The notes beneath the pieces were generated by a model, which made no database searches, had not been told where the DNA came from, and saw only the letters and a program-made list of their open reading frames with translations. Shown here in pieces: positions 6,923 through 15,056 of a stretch of 18,831 bases of DNA (position 1 is the stretch's first letter; the number at the start of each line of letters is the position of its first letter). Position numbers and translations under genes: made by a program. Origin of the DNA: Desulfovibrio sp. GTDB lineage: Bacteria; Desulfobacterota; Desulfovibrionia; Desulfovibrionales; Desulfovibrionaceae. The DNA lies in NCBI GenBank assembly GCA_031270875.1, contig JAISXC010000203.1, forward strand, positions 1-18,831, read 5' to 3'.

Positions 6923-8575
6923 CTATGCCTTGACGCTTTTCAGCAAATGTTCCAGAAAGGCGAGCGCGTCATTCTGCAGGGCGTCGAGATGCCTTTGTCC
7001 GTCGAAACTTTCCGTATAAACTTTGCAAATGGCCTCGGTACCTGAAGGGCGCACCGCGAACCATCCATCTTTGCTTGTTACCTTTACCCCGCCTATTGGG
7101 GCGTCATTGGCCGGCGCCCGGGTGAGAATATGCGTCACGGGCGATCCCCCGAGCGTCTTCAGGGATACGTCTTCGGGAGAAACAGCGCTCAGTATGTTTC
7201 TGACGCGGTCATCCGCCGGCGCATCCAGGCGCTGGTACAGGGGAGCGCCCAATTGTTGCGTCAGCTTTTCATAGATCCCGCTTGGGGAGGTTTGCTCTTT
7301 TGCCATAATTTCCGCCGCCAGCAGGCAAAGCAGCGGACCATCCTTGTCCGTGCTCCACGGGCTGCCGTCAAAACAGAGAAACGATGCGCCGGCGCTCTCT
7401 TCACAGGCAAAACCGCAACGTCCGGAATGCAGATAGGGCACAAACCATTTGAAGCCCACCGGAACCTCCACGACCGGACGCGAGAGCGACTGCCCTACCC
7501 TGTCCAGCATGGCGCTTGTCACCAGGGTTTTTCCGATTCCGCAGTCCGCGGACCAGGCGGGTCGCGTCCGGAACAGATGCCAGGCGGCGACAGTCAGATA
7601 ATGGTTGGGATTCATAAGTTCCTGGCGGGTGACGATGCCGTGGCGGTCCGCATCGGGATCGCAGGCGAATGCAAGATCAAAATTTTCCCGCAGTTCGAGC
7701 AGGCGGCTCATTGCATAGGGAGATGAGCAATCCATGCGGATTTTACCGTCTTTGTCGCACGGGACAAAACGAAATGTCGGATCCACCTCCTTGTTTACTA
7801 TTGTGAGGCGGATGCGGCAGGTTTCCGCTATGCGCTCCCAAAGAGCAAGGCTGGCTCCGCCCAGCGGATCCACGCCGATCTTCAATCCCGCGTCGGCAAT
7901 GGCTTTGGTGTCAAGCGCTTTGGGCAGATCTTCCACATAGGTGCCTATGAAATCATACTCATGCACATGGGCGGAATGCAGCGCCGCTTGCAAATTTTTA
8001 ATCCGGACCTTGCGGTTGTTGCTTTCCAGGTGGGCGTTGGCTGTTTTTTCAATCCATGCGGTGACTTCTGTTTCGGCCGGGCCGCCATGCGGCGGATTGT
8101 ACTTGAATCCGCCGTCTCCCGGCGGATTGTGCGATGGGGTTATTACAACGCCGTCAGACAAGCGCAGTGGATTATTTTTATTCCAGCGCAAAATGGCATG
8201 GGAAACAACCGGGGTGGCGGTATAGCCATTGTTTTTGTCGATATAGGCGGTGACGCCATTGGCCGCCAGCACCTCCAGAGCGCTTCGGAAAGCTGCCTCG
8301 GAGAGGGCGTGCGTATCCCTGCCCAGAAAAAGCGGGCCTGTAATGCCCTTCGCTGTCCGGTAGTCGCAGACAGCTTGCGTAATGGCATAGATATGTTCCT
8401 CATTAAACGTCCGCAGCCGTGATGTCCCCCTGTGGCCCGATGTCCCGAAACTCACTCTTTGCGACTGCACCTGGGGATCCGGGAACTCCGTATAATAAGA
8501 ACTCATCAATCCGGGTATATTTTCCAGTGCTTCCGGCGCCGGCAAAAGGCCCGCTCTGGCATGGACTACAGGCAT
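6923..8575 (-). CDS. pgm: Phosphoglucomutase, alpha-D-glucose-specific
   Basis: The 550-residue product aligns along its length with E. coli Pgm (546 residues) and interconverts glucose 1-phosphate and glucose 6-phosphate in the cytosol. This feeds glycogen and surface-polysaccharide precursors. Visible elements are FGTSGHRG (43-50), the catalytic phosphoserine loop ITPSHNPPGDGG with S148, the magnesium loop CDPDADRHG (D306, D308, D310), and VPVGFKWF (about 371-378). The sugar-binding loop is CEESAGASF (391-399), and the phosphate-binding loop is RPSGTE near the end. E. coli has GGEESAG where this protein has ACEESAG. The ATG at 8575 has a GAGG about 8 bases upstream. It is the last gene of the minus-strand run starting with the lipoprotein. 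It is separated from the protease gene by 80 bases containing a strong hairpin. Confidence 0.96.
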   Translation of the reverse strand: MPVVHARAGLLPAPEALENIPGLMSSYYTEFPDPQVQSQRVSFGTSGHRGTSRLRTFNEEHIYAITQAVCDYRTAKGITGPLFLGRDTHALSEAAFRSALEVLAANGVTAYIDKNNGYTATPVVSHAILRWNKNNPLRLSDGVVITPSHNPPGDGGFKYNPPHGGPAETEVTAWIEKTANAHLESNNRKVRIKNLQAALHSAHVHEYDFIGTYVEDLPKALDTKAIADAGLKIGVDPLGGASLALWERIAETCRIRLTIVNKEVDPTFRFVPCDKDGKIRMDCSSPYAMSRLLELRENFDLAFACDPDADRHGIVTRQELMNPNHYLTVAAWHLFRTRPAWSADCGIGKTLVTSAMLDRVGQSLSRPVVEVPVGFKWFVPYLHSGRCGFACEESAGASFLCFDGSPWSTDKDGPLLCLLAAEIMAKEQTSPSGIYEKLTQQLGAPLYQRLDAPADDRVRNILSAVSPEDVSLKTLGGSPVTHILTRAPANDAPIGGVKVTSKDGWFAVRPSGTEAICKVYTESFDGQRHLDALQNDALAFLEHLLKSVKA

Positions 8576-8609
8576 AACCTACCTCAATTTGCGAAATTGT
8601 GAAGGAAAG

Positions 8610-8651
8610 TCGTTTTTCCGCGCCGTCGTTTCCAACGGCGCGGAAAAACGA
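8610..8651. repeat. Perfect 17-bp hairpin between htrA-like gene and pgm
   Basis: The arms TCGTTTTTCCGCGCCGT (8610-8626) and ACGGCGCGGAAAAACGA (8635-8651) are perfectly complementary with an 8-base loop. The stem lies 4 bases past the protease stop. The T-run is in the 5' arm on both strands and no T-run follows the stem, so it is not a standard intrinsic terminator. It may partially uncouple pgm from the operon, protect the upstream mRNA from 3' exonucleases, or be an RNase III site. Confidence 0.8.
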
Positions 8652-8655
8652 ATGC

Positions 8656-10083
8656 TTATTTCTCCAGAGGCACAGTGCGGAAAAAAACGTCATCACGGCG
8701 CGCCACCTGCAACAAGACGGCTCCCCGCTTGACGCCCTCCTCCCTGACAATGCGGGAGAATTCTTCAGCGCTGTTTACGGATTTCAAGTTCACTTTCAGG
8801 ATGACGTCACCCGGACGGATATCCACGCGGGCCGCCGGCTTGTCCGGATCAATGTCCACAATCCTGACGCCTTCGTTCTTGCCGATTTTCAACTCACGCC
8901 GTTCCTCGGCTTTCAGCGGGCGCACGGACAGCCCAAGCAGCTCCTCGTCTTTCCGGGTTTTGTCCTTGCCGGCAGAAGCCTCGGAACTGACGGATTTTCT
9001 CTCGCCCAAAGTCACTTTGACATCTATCGTGCCGCCGTCGCGCCAAAGGGTCAAGGTGGTGCTGCTTCCGGGGGTTTTGTCAGCGATGGCGCGTATCAGG
9101 GCCGAGGCGTTTTCAATGGTTTTCTTGTCCACCTCAATGATGACATCGCCGTCTTTGAGGCCCGCGACAGCGGCCGGCTCATTTTCCATAACGTGCTCAA
9201 CCAGCGCCCCCTTGGACGAGTTCATTCCAAGCGCTTTCGCGGTGTTGTCGTCCACATCCTGGATGCCCACGCCAAGCCAGCCCCGGGAGACGTTTTTGCC
9301 GCTCTTGATCTGGTCGATAATTTTGGAGGCCATGTTGCTGGGAATGGCGAAACCTATACCCTGCCCGCTGGCGATAATGGCGGTATTGATCCCGACGACC
9401 TGCCCGCCGGTGTTTAAAAGGGGCCCGCCGCTGTTGCCGGGATTGATGGATGCGTCCGTCTGCAGAAAGTTGTCGAACGGGCCTGCATGAATATTGCGGC
9501 CCTTGGCGGAAAGGATGCCCGCCGTCACAGTGTTTTCAAGACCAAAGGGATTGCCGATGGCGAGCAGCCATTCCCCGACTTTCAAAGCGTCGGAATCGCC
9601 GAATGTGAGATAGGGCAAGGATTTTTTGGCATCCACTTTCAGCAGGGCAAGGTCGGATTCCTCATCCGAGCCGACCAGTTTTGCGGAAATGTTTTCCCCC
9701 CGGCCTGAGCTGGAATTCAAAGTGACATGAATGGTTTCCGCGTTTGCGACTACGTGGTTGTTGGTCACAATATAGCCGTCAGCGGAAATCAGAAATCCGG
9801 ACCCCAGTGATTTCTGTTTCCGCAGGGGGCGCCTGCCGTGCTGCCCCCTGCCGCCGAACTGCTCAAAAAATCTTTCAAATCCGGGGGGCATATTGCGGAA
9901 CATCTCGCCGAAAAAGTCTTCCGGTCCCATACCTTGCGTCTTTCGTTCCGTGCCTATGTTTACTACCGCCGGACCGCATCCTTTCGACATTTCGGTAAAA
10001 TCCGGCAAGGGTGCGGCCGTGGTCTGCTGCACGAAAAACAGGGTGACAGCCAAAACAATGATAAAGAATTTGTTGACGGGCAT
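8656..10083 (-). CDS. htrA: Periplasmic serine endoprotease, DegP/DegQ/HtrA (MucD) family
   Basis: The 475-residue precursor degrades or refolds misfolded envelope proteins in the periplasm. A signal peptide is visible (MPVNKFF, then a hydrophobic stretch to about residue 23, cleavage probably near TAA-AP). The trypsin-like domain carries the triad H110 (TNNHVV), D144 (SDLALL) and S218 (GNSGGPL). Two PDZ domains follow, starting near SRGWLGVGIQDV (about 265) and near ELLGLSVRPLKAEERRELKI (about 385). A Q/R/G-rich loop precedes the protease core (about 75-90). The start is the ATG at 10083, with an excellent AGGAGG seven bases upstream; a GTG at 10104 overlapping the xerC stop is less likely. 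It is fourth in the lipoprotein-dprA-xerC run. Family is certain; DegP, DegQ and MucD are not separable here. Confidence 0.95.
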   Translation of the reverse strand: MPVNKFFIIVLAVTLFFVQQTTAAPLPDFTEMSKGCGPAVVNIGTERKTQGMGPEDFFGEMFRNMPPGFERFFEQFGGRGQHGRRPLRKQKSLGSGFLISADGYIVTNNHVVANAETIHVTLNSSSGRGENISAKLVGSDEESDLALLKVDAKKSLPYLTFGDSDALKVGEWLLAIGNPFGLENTVTAGILSAKGRNIHAGPFDNFLQTDASINPGNSGGPLLNTGGQVVGINTAIIASGQGIGFAIPSNMASKIIDQIKSGKNVSRGWLGVGIQDVDDNTAKALGMNSSKGALVEHVMENEPAAVAGLKDGDVIIEVDKKTIENASALIRAIADKTPGSSTTLTLWRDGGTIDVKVTLGERKSVSSEASAGKDKTRKDEELLGLSVRPLKAEERRELKIGKNEGVRIVDIDPDKPAARVDIRPGDVILKVNLKSVNSAEEFSRIVREEGVKRGAVLLQVARRDDVFFRTVPLEK

Positions 10084-10103
10084 TGAGTCTCCTCCTCGTA
10101 GCA

Positions 10104-11081
10104 CTAATTTGATCCTTTGTCCCGGCAGCCGGATCTGGGATGCGCCCTGTCGTATGCGTTGACCAGATGTTCCAGGCTGACCTGTGTGTAACGCTGGGTG
10201 GTCGTCAGACGCTTGTGTCCCAACAGTTCCTGCACACTGCGCAAATCCGCGCCGGCGATCAGCAGATGCGTGGCGAATGAATGTCTCAGGCTATGTGGCG
10301 AAACCGTGAAAGTCAAGCCGGCTTGACGGCACAGGGCGGCAATGATTCTGACCGCTTCCCGGCGCTGGAGCCTCGCTCCGCGCACGCCGACAAAAAGCGC
10401 CCGCTCGACGGGGCCTGCGAAATGCCGACGCGCTTCGCTCCATGCCGACAAAGCGGCAACGGATGTATCAGACAGCGGGGCCAGACGTTCGCGTGAACCT
10501 TTGCCCACCACACGCAGGACATTCGTTTTCGGGCGGTAGTCTTCCATATCCAGGCCGAGAGCTTCGGAAATGCGCAGGCCCGAACCGTAAAGCAGTTCGG
10601 CAAGAGCGAGATCGCGCAGATGCAGCCGCTTCGAGGCAACGTCATTTTCCGCCGCCGGAGGGCGCGTGTCCAGCAAGGCAAAGGTCTCATCCACATTCAG
10701 CACGCGCGGGTGACGTTTTTCCTGGCGCGGGTTGCGCACCTGCCGCGCGGTGTTTTCCTTCACAAGTCCGCGTCGCAGCAAAAATTGAAAGAATGAACGC
10801 AGGGTCGCCAGTTTTCGGGCCATGGAACTTTTGGCCCCATTTTGGTGAAAAAGCGCTGCCAAAAAAGCCTGAATATCTGCGCGGCCAATATGTTGCGGGC
10901 GTGTGACCGACAGCCGTCGCTCTTCAAGAAAAGCCGCAAATTGCGTCAAATCCGCGCGGTAGGCCCTGCATGTGGCTTCTGAGCATCCTCTTTGCAGGAC
11001 AAGCCATTCAAGATAGTCGTCGAGCAGAATGGAACATTCCTCCCGGGCCGGCCGGCCGTCCCCAAGCATCTTTTGCCGCAT
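10104..11081 (-). CDS. xerC: Tyrosine recombinase XerC/XerD family
   Basis: The 325-residue enzyme is a site-specific recombinase that resolves chromosome dimers at dif with FtsK. The N-terminal SAM-like core-binding domain (about 15-115) contains LDDYLEWLVLQRGCSEATCRAYR. The catalytic domain holds all residues of the family: R170 (GSGLRISEAL), K194 (VVGKGSRER), H263 and R266 (SPHSLRHSFATHLL), H289 (LLGHKRLTTTQRYT) and the nucleophile Y298. No integrase-type arm-binding domain or attachment site is seen, which argues for a housekeeping Xer rather than a mobile-element integrase. The ATG at 11081 is 6 bases after the dprA stop. XerC is preferred over XerD because of the dprA neighbour, which is weak evidence; no dif site was recognised in the window. 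Confidence 0.92.
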   Translation of the reverse strand: MRQKMLGDGRPAREECSILLDDYLEWLVLQRGCSEATCRAYRADLTQFAAFLEERRLSVTRPQHIGRADIQAFLAALFHQNGAKSSMARKLATLRSFFQFLLRRGLVKENTARQVRNPRQEKRHPRVLNVDETFALLDTRPPAAENDVASKRLHLRDLALAELLYGSGLRISEALGLDMEDYRPKTNVLRVVGKGSRERLAPLSDTSVAALSAWSEARRHFAGPVERALFVGVRGARLQRREAVRIIAALCRQAGLTFTVSPHSLRHSFATHLLIAGADLRSVQELLGHKRLTTTQRYTQVSLEHLVNAYDRAHPRSGCRDKGSN

Positions 11082-11087
11082 AATCCG

Positions 11088-12392
11088 TTATAGCACCTTG
11101 TAGCGCGCGCCTGGGAGACGTTTTATCTGCCCGGTTATTTCCAGGGAAACAAGTATGGGCGACAGTTCCGCCGCGGTAAGATCAAGCGCGGCGGCCAAGG
11201 CATCGGATTGCATGTCGCCGTGTTGACGCAGACATTCCAGAAGGCGATGCCGGCTTTCCGGCGGACACGGCGAGGCGGCGGAAAGGGAATCGCCCGGGGA
11301 CAACGCGCAAAATTTTTGCGCCGCGAAGCCATTGCTCCCGTTTTTCAACATGTCCGGCGAAGCTTTGCTTTGTCGGGACACGGCGGGGGAATCTCCCTCT
11401 CCCGGCCGCGTCTCCCCGCTGATGCCAAAGAGTCTGAGTTGCGCGGCAAGGTCGCGCAGTATGTCTTCCGCAGTGAAGACAGGCTGCGCCCCCTGCCGGA
11501 CAAGATCCTGACAGCCGATGCTGTGCGCGTCCAGAGCCTGTCCCGGCACGGCAAAAACATCACGGTTTTGTTCAAGGGCAAGGCGTGCGGTTATGAGACT
11601 GCCGGAACGGCTGGCGGCTTCAATGACCAGAACGCCCAAGGACAAACCGCTGATTATGCGGTTGCGTATGGGAAAGTGAGCCGCCAACGGCTGAGCGCCG
11701 GGAGGAAATTCCGAGAGTAGCAAGCCTTCTCCTGCCATCCGCGTAAAAAGCTCCTCATTATCCCTAGGGTATATTTTATCAATGCCTGTGCCGAGCACAC
11801 CTATGCTTTTGCCGGTTTCTTCCAAGGCTGCCTCATGAACGGCTCTGTCGATTCCTTGCGCCATGCCCGAGCTGACGGCAATTCCGCAGGCAGCAAGACG
11901 GCGCGCTATGTGAGCGGCTACGTCGCAGCCGTGTTTCGTGGCGTGGCGCGAACCGACAATGGCGATTGCCGGCGCGCGCAAAAGGGAAACATCTCCCCTG
12001 CAATACAGCAAAATCGGCGCGTCGGGTAGTTCGCGCAAACGCTCTGGGTAATGGCTGTCGCCCCAAAGCAAGATGCGGGCATTGAGTTTTCTGGCTTGAT
12101 CCCACTCTTCCCTTGCTTCAGTCCGCCAGGATTCGCCGGTTATTTCGTCGACCTGGCGTTGCGAAAACCCAGCCTTTTTCCATGAGTTCTTGCTTTGCAA
12201 TGCCCGGTAGGCAGAACCGAAAATTTTCAGCAGGCGCGCGCGTGAACGCGCACCAAGTCCCCTGCAGTGGCGCAAGGCCAAAACGGCCCAGAATTCTTTG
12301 CGAATTTCCGCGTCCGGTTCAACCCAAGCGGGCGCGGCACCCTCACGGATGTTCCTCCGCCGGGCGTTGTCTTTTTCCGCAGGAGCCGTCAA
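11088..12392 (-). CDS. dprA: DNA-processing protein DprA (Smf)
   Basis: The 434-residue cytosolic protein binds single-stranded DNA taken up during transformation and loads RecA on it. A SAM/helix-hairpin-like N-terminus (LRHCRGLGARSRARLLKIFG, about 40-59) is followed by the Rossmann-like DprA core (about 110-320). The core motifs are AIVGSRHATKHG, SSGMAQGIDRAVHEAAL, PIRNRIISGLS, ASRSGSLITARLALEQNRDV and FAVPGQ. A linker of about 55 residues leads to a C-terminal winged helix (about 380-434). The start is a TTG at 12392 that overlaps the lipoprotein stop by 2 bases (CATTGA), with GGGA about ten bases upstream. No ATG lies before the conserved region, so the rare start with coupling is the best reading. 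Confidence 0.94.
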   Translation of the reverse strand: MTAPAEKDNARRRNIREGAAPAWVEPDAEIRKEFWAVLALRHCRGLGARSRARLLKIFGSAYRALQSKNSWKKAGFSQRQVDEITGESWRTEAREEWDQARKLNARILLWGDSHYPERLRELPDAPILLYCRGDVSLLRAPAIAIVGSRHATKHGCDVAAHIARRLAACGIAVSSGMAQGIDRAVHEAALEETGKSIGVLGTGIDKIYPRDNEELFTRMAGEGLLLSEFPPGAQPLAAHFPIRNRIISGLSLGVLVIEAASRSGSLITARLALEQNRDVFAVPGQALDAHSIGCQDLVRQGAQPVFTAEDILRDLAAQLRLFGISGETRPGEGDSPAVSRQSKASPDMLKNGSNGFAAQKFCALSPGDSLSAASPCPPESRHRLLECLRQHGDMQSDALAAALDLTAAELSPILVSLEITGQIKRLPGARYKVL

Positions 12393-13693
12393 TGCACAAG
12401 TCCCAGATCGCGGGCGCGCCTGGCAGCTTCGGAATTGGGAAAAGCCGTCAGCAGGGTGCGATATTTTTCCGCGGCTCCCTGTCTGTCACCCAACCTGTTC
12501 AGCGTCATTCCGGCTTTGAGCAAAGCGTCCGCATTTTTATGATGCGCGGCATATCGCGTGTTGACAAGCTGAAACTGGGCCAATGCGTCTTTATGGTTAC
12601 GCTGCGCGTAGAGGCATTCGCCTATCCAGTATTCCGCATTGACCGCATAACGACCATTGGGGTACTGCTGCAAAAAACTGCGGAACTGGCTGATTCCTTC
12701 GGCGGAACGGCCGGACATGGCCAGCTTGAGAGCGGCTTTGTAAACGGCCTCCTCCCCTTGCCCCGCTTTGGGCGATGGTCCGGCCGTATCTTTTGTCCGC
12801 GTCTCTCCGGCGGCGGCGCCGGAGATTGCGGAAGTTTCCGGCGGTATCGGTGCCTGGGGCGTTGCCGGTGCGGCGGCCTGTTCCTGAGCCGGCATCGCGA
12901 CGGGCGGCAGATCGGGATGTTCCGGCGGCAGGGGGAGGTCGGAAAGGGGCAGGGAAGGAACAGGAATACCGCCGTTCACAGCGGCGGCCGGCGGAACGGC
13001 CCGCGACGGCATGGAGGTCGGAGATGGCGTCTGAACGGCGGCCGACTTTTGTTCGGTCCTTGGAGACAACTCTGCCGAAGGCAACGGAATCGCCGGCGTT
13101 TCAGCCGGCGGCAAAGCTACCGCGGTCTGGTCCGGCGCCTCCACTCCAAGGCTGCCAGAAGGCCCGGCGACTCTCTGCTGTTTTGACGGGGGAGAAATCT
13201 TGTCGGTTTTTTGTCCGGACTTGACCAGAGCGTTTGTTTTTGGGCCGGATACGAAATTTTTTACCGGGGCAGAATCTTTGCCTCCTGACGGCAGATGGAG
13301 GGGCGGCACGGACGGCGTCAGAATGGGAGCGGTCGCAGGCGCGACGAAATTCGCCTGCCCTTCCGGGACAGATGCGTTTTGCGGTGTTGACATGCCCGTG
13401 CGCGCATCCTGATTCCCGGACAGTTTTGTTTGCTGGGCGGAAACGGGCATGATCTTCATGCCGGTTTTTCGTCCGCTGCCGGTGCGGACTTCATATGTGC
13501 GATTGCCGAGTTCGTTGATCTGCCTGCCCAAGGCGGAAACATCCTGCTCAAGATTGCGCACACGTTGTTCCGTGTCATGCAGAATTTTTTCATTCCGCTC
13601 TCCGGCGCTTTCAATTTTTCTGAGTTGTCCGGTAGAGGCGCATCCACCGGCCAGAAAGCTGCAGACAAGCGACGCCAGAAGAAATTTTTTCAT
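12389..13693 (-). CDS. YbgF/CpoB-like TPR lipoprotein with long proline/alanine-rich linker
   Basis: The 434-residue product starts MKKFLLASLVCSFLAGGCAS, a lipoprotein signal with lipobox AGGC and C18 as the lipidated residue. Alanine at +2 predicts outer-membrane retention. A coiled coil follows (about 25-68, with RVRNLEQDVSALGRQINELG), as in YbgF/CpoB. Residues about 85-312 are low-complexity, rich in proline, alanine and serine. The last 120 residues hold three TPR-like repeats (YKAALKLAMSGRSAEGISQF, ECLYAQRNHKDALAQFQLVN, GMTLNRLGDRQGAAEKYRTL) ending in FPNSEAARRA, the YbgF pattern. E. coli CpoB is about 260 residues, soluble periplasmic, and sits in the tol-pal operon; no tol or pal gene is here. 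The ATG at 13693 has AGAGGGA upstream; an upstream extension of 47 codons has no lipoprotein signal and is unlikely. It heads the dprA-xerC-htrA-pgm run. Confidence 0.85.
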   Translation of the reverse strand: MKKFLLASLVCSFLAGGCASTGQLRKIESAGERNEKILHDTEQRVRNLEQDVSALGRQINELGNRTYEVRTGSGRKTGMKIMPVSAQQTKLSGNQDARTGMSTPQNASVPEGQANFVAPATAPILTPSVPPLHLPSGGKDSAPVKNFVSGPKTNALVKSGQKTDKISPPSKQQRVAGPSGSLGVEAPDQTAVALPPAETPAIPLPSAELSPRTEQKSAAVQTPSPTSMPSRAVPPAAAVNGGIPVPSLPLSDLPLPPEHPDLPPVAMPAQEQAAAPATPQAPIPPETSAISGAAAGETRTKDTAGPSPKAGQGEEAVYKAALKLAMSGRSAEGISQFRSFLQQYPNGRYAVNAEYWIGECLYAQRNHKDALAQFQLVNTRYAAHHKNADALLKAGMTLNRLGDRQGAAEKYRTLLTAFPNSEAARRARDLGLVH

Positions 13694-13861
13694 ACATTCC
13701 CTCTGCCCGGATTTTTTCCCGCGGCCGGCAAAAACCAAAATACTTGCCGCTGGCGGAATTTTCAGGCACAAAGCAAAAGTGTTGCGGTAAAAGATACTAT
13801 ATCGGGCGGGCATTGTGCAAGGGGTAGTCTGCATGAAAAGATGTTGTCAGGGCAGCAGGTT

Positions 13862-14827
13862 ATGAAGGAAGTGGAGGAATTTTTGGCCGCGTGGCCCGTT
13901 TTATGGACACTGCTTGAAACGCTCTGTGTCCTGATTCCCATGGCAGCGTTACTGGCATTCAGCGGTATTGGCTTTGTTTCAACGCTTGCCAGAATTTTGG
14001 GCCAGACCCGCAAACGCGCCTCCTTCGACAAATGCGCGCGTCAGCTCGCCCTGTTTGGTTTTGTTTTGGGCTGGCTTTTACTGATTGGATCCCGCGTATG
14101 GCTGTTTCTGGCGCGAATGGACTCCGAGGCGCTCTACGCTTGGATGACGGAAACATGCTGGTTTTTGCTGGCGGGCAGCGTGCTGGTCGCGAGCCTTTAT
14201 TACGCACTGTGGAAACATATGTCAAAATATCCGGCCACCGCCGCTGTTTTGGGGATATTATCCGGTCTTGCAGCATGTGGCGCGCTTGTTGCGACACTGA
14301 TGACAATGCGTTGTCACGCTCTTGGCCTGCAGGTTTCCTTGGCGGGAAAAAGCCTGCCGGAAACCGTGACGCTCATTCTGAAAATTTTTGTCGTGCCGGA
14401 AGCCAGCACGTCTTTCTGGAACGCGCTGTGGTACACGCCTGCGCTGGTTGCGGCTTTTTCCGCAGGGTCCGGAGCCTTGTGGCTTTTTGCCTGCCGACGG
14501 CGCGATGATTTCGGGCGGGATCACTACAATGCGATGATCGCTTGGTGCGCCCGCCTGTCGCGCAATGCCTGGGGCTTGCTCTGGGCGCTTCTGCTGGTTT
14601 TCAGCTTTTTTCAGTTGCTCCTGTTCCCGGCGGACGGCCCGGGCGACACCTGGCCCAGCATTGCGACGGAGGCGGCCTACCTGCTGTACTGGGCCATCCC
14701 CGCCCTGCTCTGGACGTTCGTCGGCCGCAGCGCCGTGGCTCTGCGTCATGGTATGACTCTCCTGGCGGCCCTGTTCCTGGCCGGAACATTTCTTGTGCCG
14801 TATTATCTGGAGATTTGCGCCGCATGA
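13862..14827 (+). CDS. Multi-pass membrane protein of unknown function
   Basis: I do not recognise this 321-residue protein. About eight hydrophobic segments are visible, near residues 15-45, 60-82, 93-115, 122-148, 190-210, 233-255, 268-290 and 295-317. Positively charged loops such as GQTRKRASFDKCARQ and ACRRRDDFGRDHYNA suggest which loops face the cytoplasm. There is no obvious transporter, protease or haem-binding signature that I can name. Conserved-looking polar features are few: W and C residues are frequent, and one histidine follows CRR. The ATG at 13862 has AGGG eight bases upstream; the ATG at 13841 would add seven residues. It is divergent from the lipoprotein gene across a 168-base region. 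No partner gene follows on the same strand. Confidence 0.75.
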   Translation: MKEVEEFLAAWPVLWTLLETLCVLIPMAALLAFSGIGFVSTLARILGQTRKRASFDKCARQLALFGFVLGWLLLIGSRVWLFLARMDSEALYAWMTETCWFLLAGSVLVASLYYALWKHMSKYPATAAVLGILSGLAACGALVATLMTMRCHALGLQVSLAGKSLPETVTLILKIFVVPEASTSFWNALWYTPALVAAFSAGSGALWLFACRRRDDFGRDHYNAMIAWCARLSRNAWGLLWALLLVFSFFQLLLFPADGPGDTWPSIATEAAYLLYWAIPALLWTFVGRSAVALRHGMTLLAALFLAGTFLVPYYLEICAA

Positions 14828-15056
14828 CTGCCGGTCCGGTTGCGTTATTCTGCACACCACCTCATTTCAATGCCCGGTTCCAAGACGTCACGTTTCTCTT
14901 CCAGAGCAAGGATACCCGCCTTCCTTGACGCTCGTTCAGCAGCTGTTCCGGACAATGCCTTCGCAATCAGGCCCGTACCGCCTTCAGCGCGCCGGTGTCT
15001 CTGGAGGGCAGCCGTACAGAGTGGAGCCGAACAGGGTCAGAAAAAGCAGAGAGGCG
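14828..15056. other. Intergenic region between membrane-protein gene and hybrid kinase gene
   Basis: The two genes converge on these 229 bases. I see no hairpin followed by a T-run for either. On the minus strand the frame from 15036 to the TAA at 14845-14847 is open for 63 codons and reads like a protein tail (segments such as AKALSGTAAERASRKAG and LALEEKRDVLEPGIE). It has no start with a ribosome binding site, so it may be a gene remnant or chance. Confidence 0.5.

Noticed and set aside
8610..8651. Classical intrinsic terminator between htrA-like gene and pgm
   Set aside because: No T-run follows the stem on either strand; the T-run is in the 5' arm, so I list it as a hairpin only.
10084..10104. 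GTG start at 10104 for the HtrA-like protease
   Set aside because: AGGAGG is placed correctly for the ATG at 10083, which also gives a proper signal peptide.
10104..11081. Xer-type recombinase as a sign of an integrated phage or integron
   Set aside because: There is no arm-binding domain, attachment site, tRNA target or phage gene, and it sits in a housekeeping run with dprA.
13694..13834. 47-residue N-terminal extension of the YbgF-like lipoprotein
   Set aside because: It would bury the lipoprotein signal peptide, and the ATG at 13693 has a good Shine-Dalgarno.
13430..13861. N-terminal extension of the membrane protein by 144 codons
   Set aside because: The extension runs antisense through the 5' part of the lipoprotein gene, is not membrane-like and has no ribosome binding site. 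A good start lies at 13862.
13694..13861. Promoters for the divergent lipoprotein and membrane-protein genes
   Set aside because: A TATAGT on the minus strand (near 13795-13800) resembles a -10, but no -35 lies at an acceptable distance (TTGCAC is only 13 bases away). No pair fits on the plus strand.
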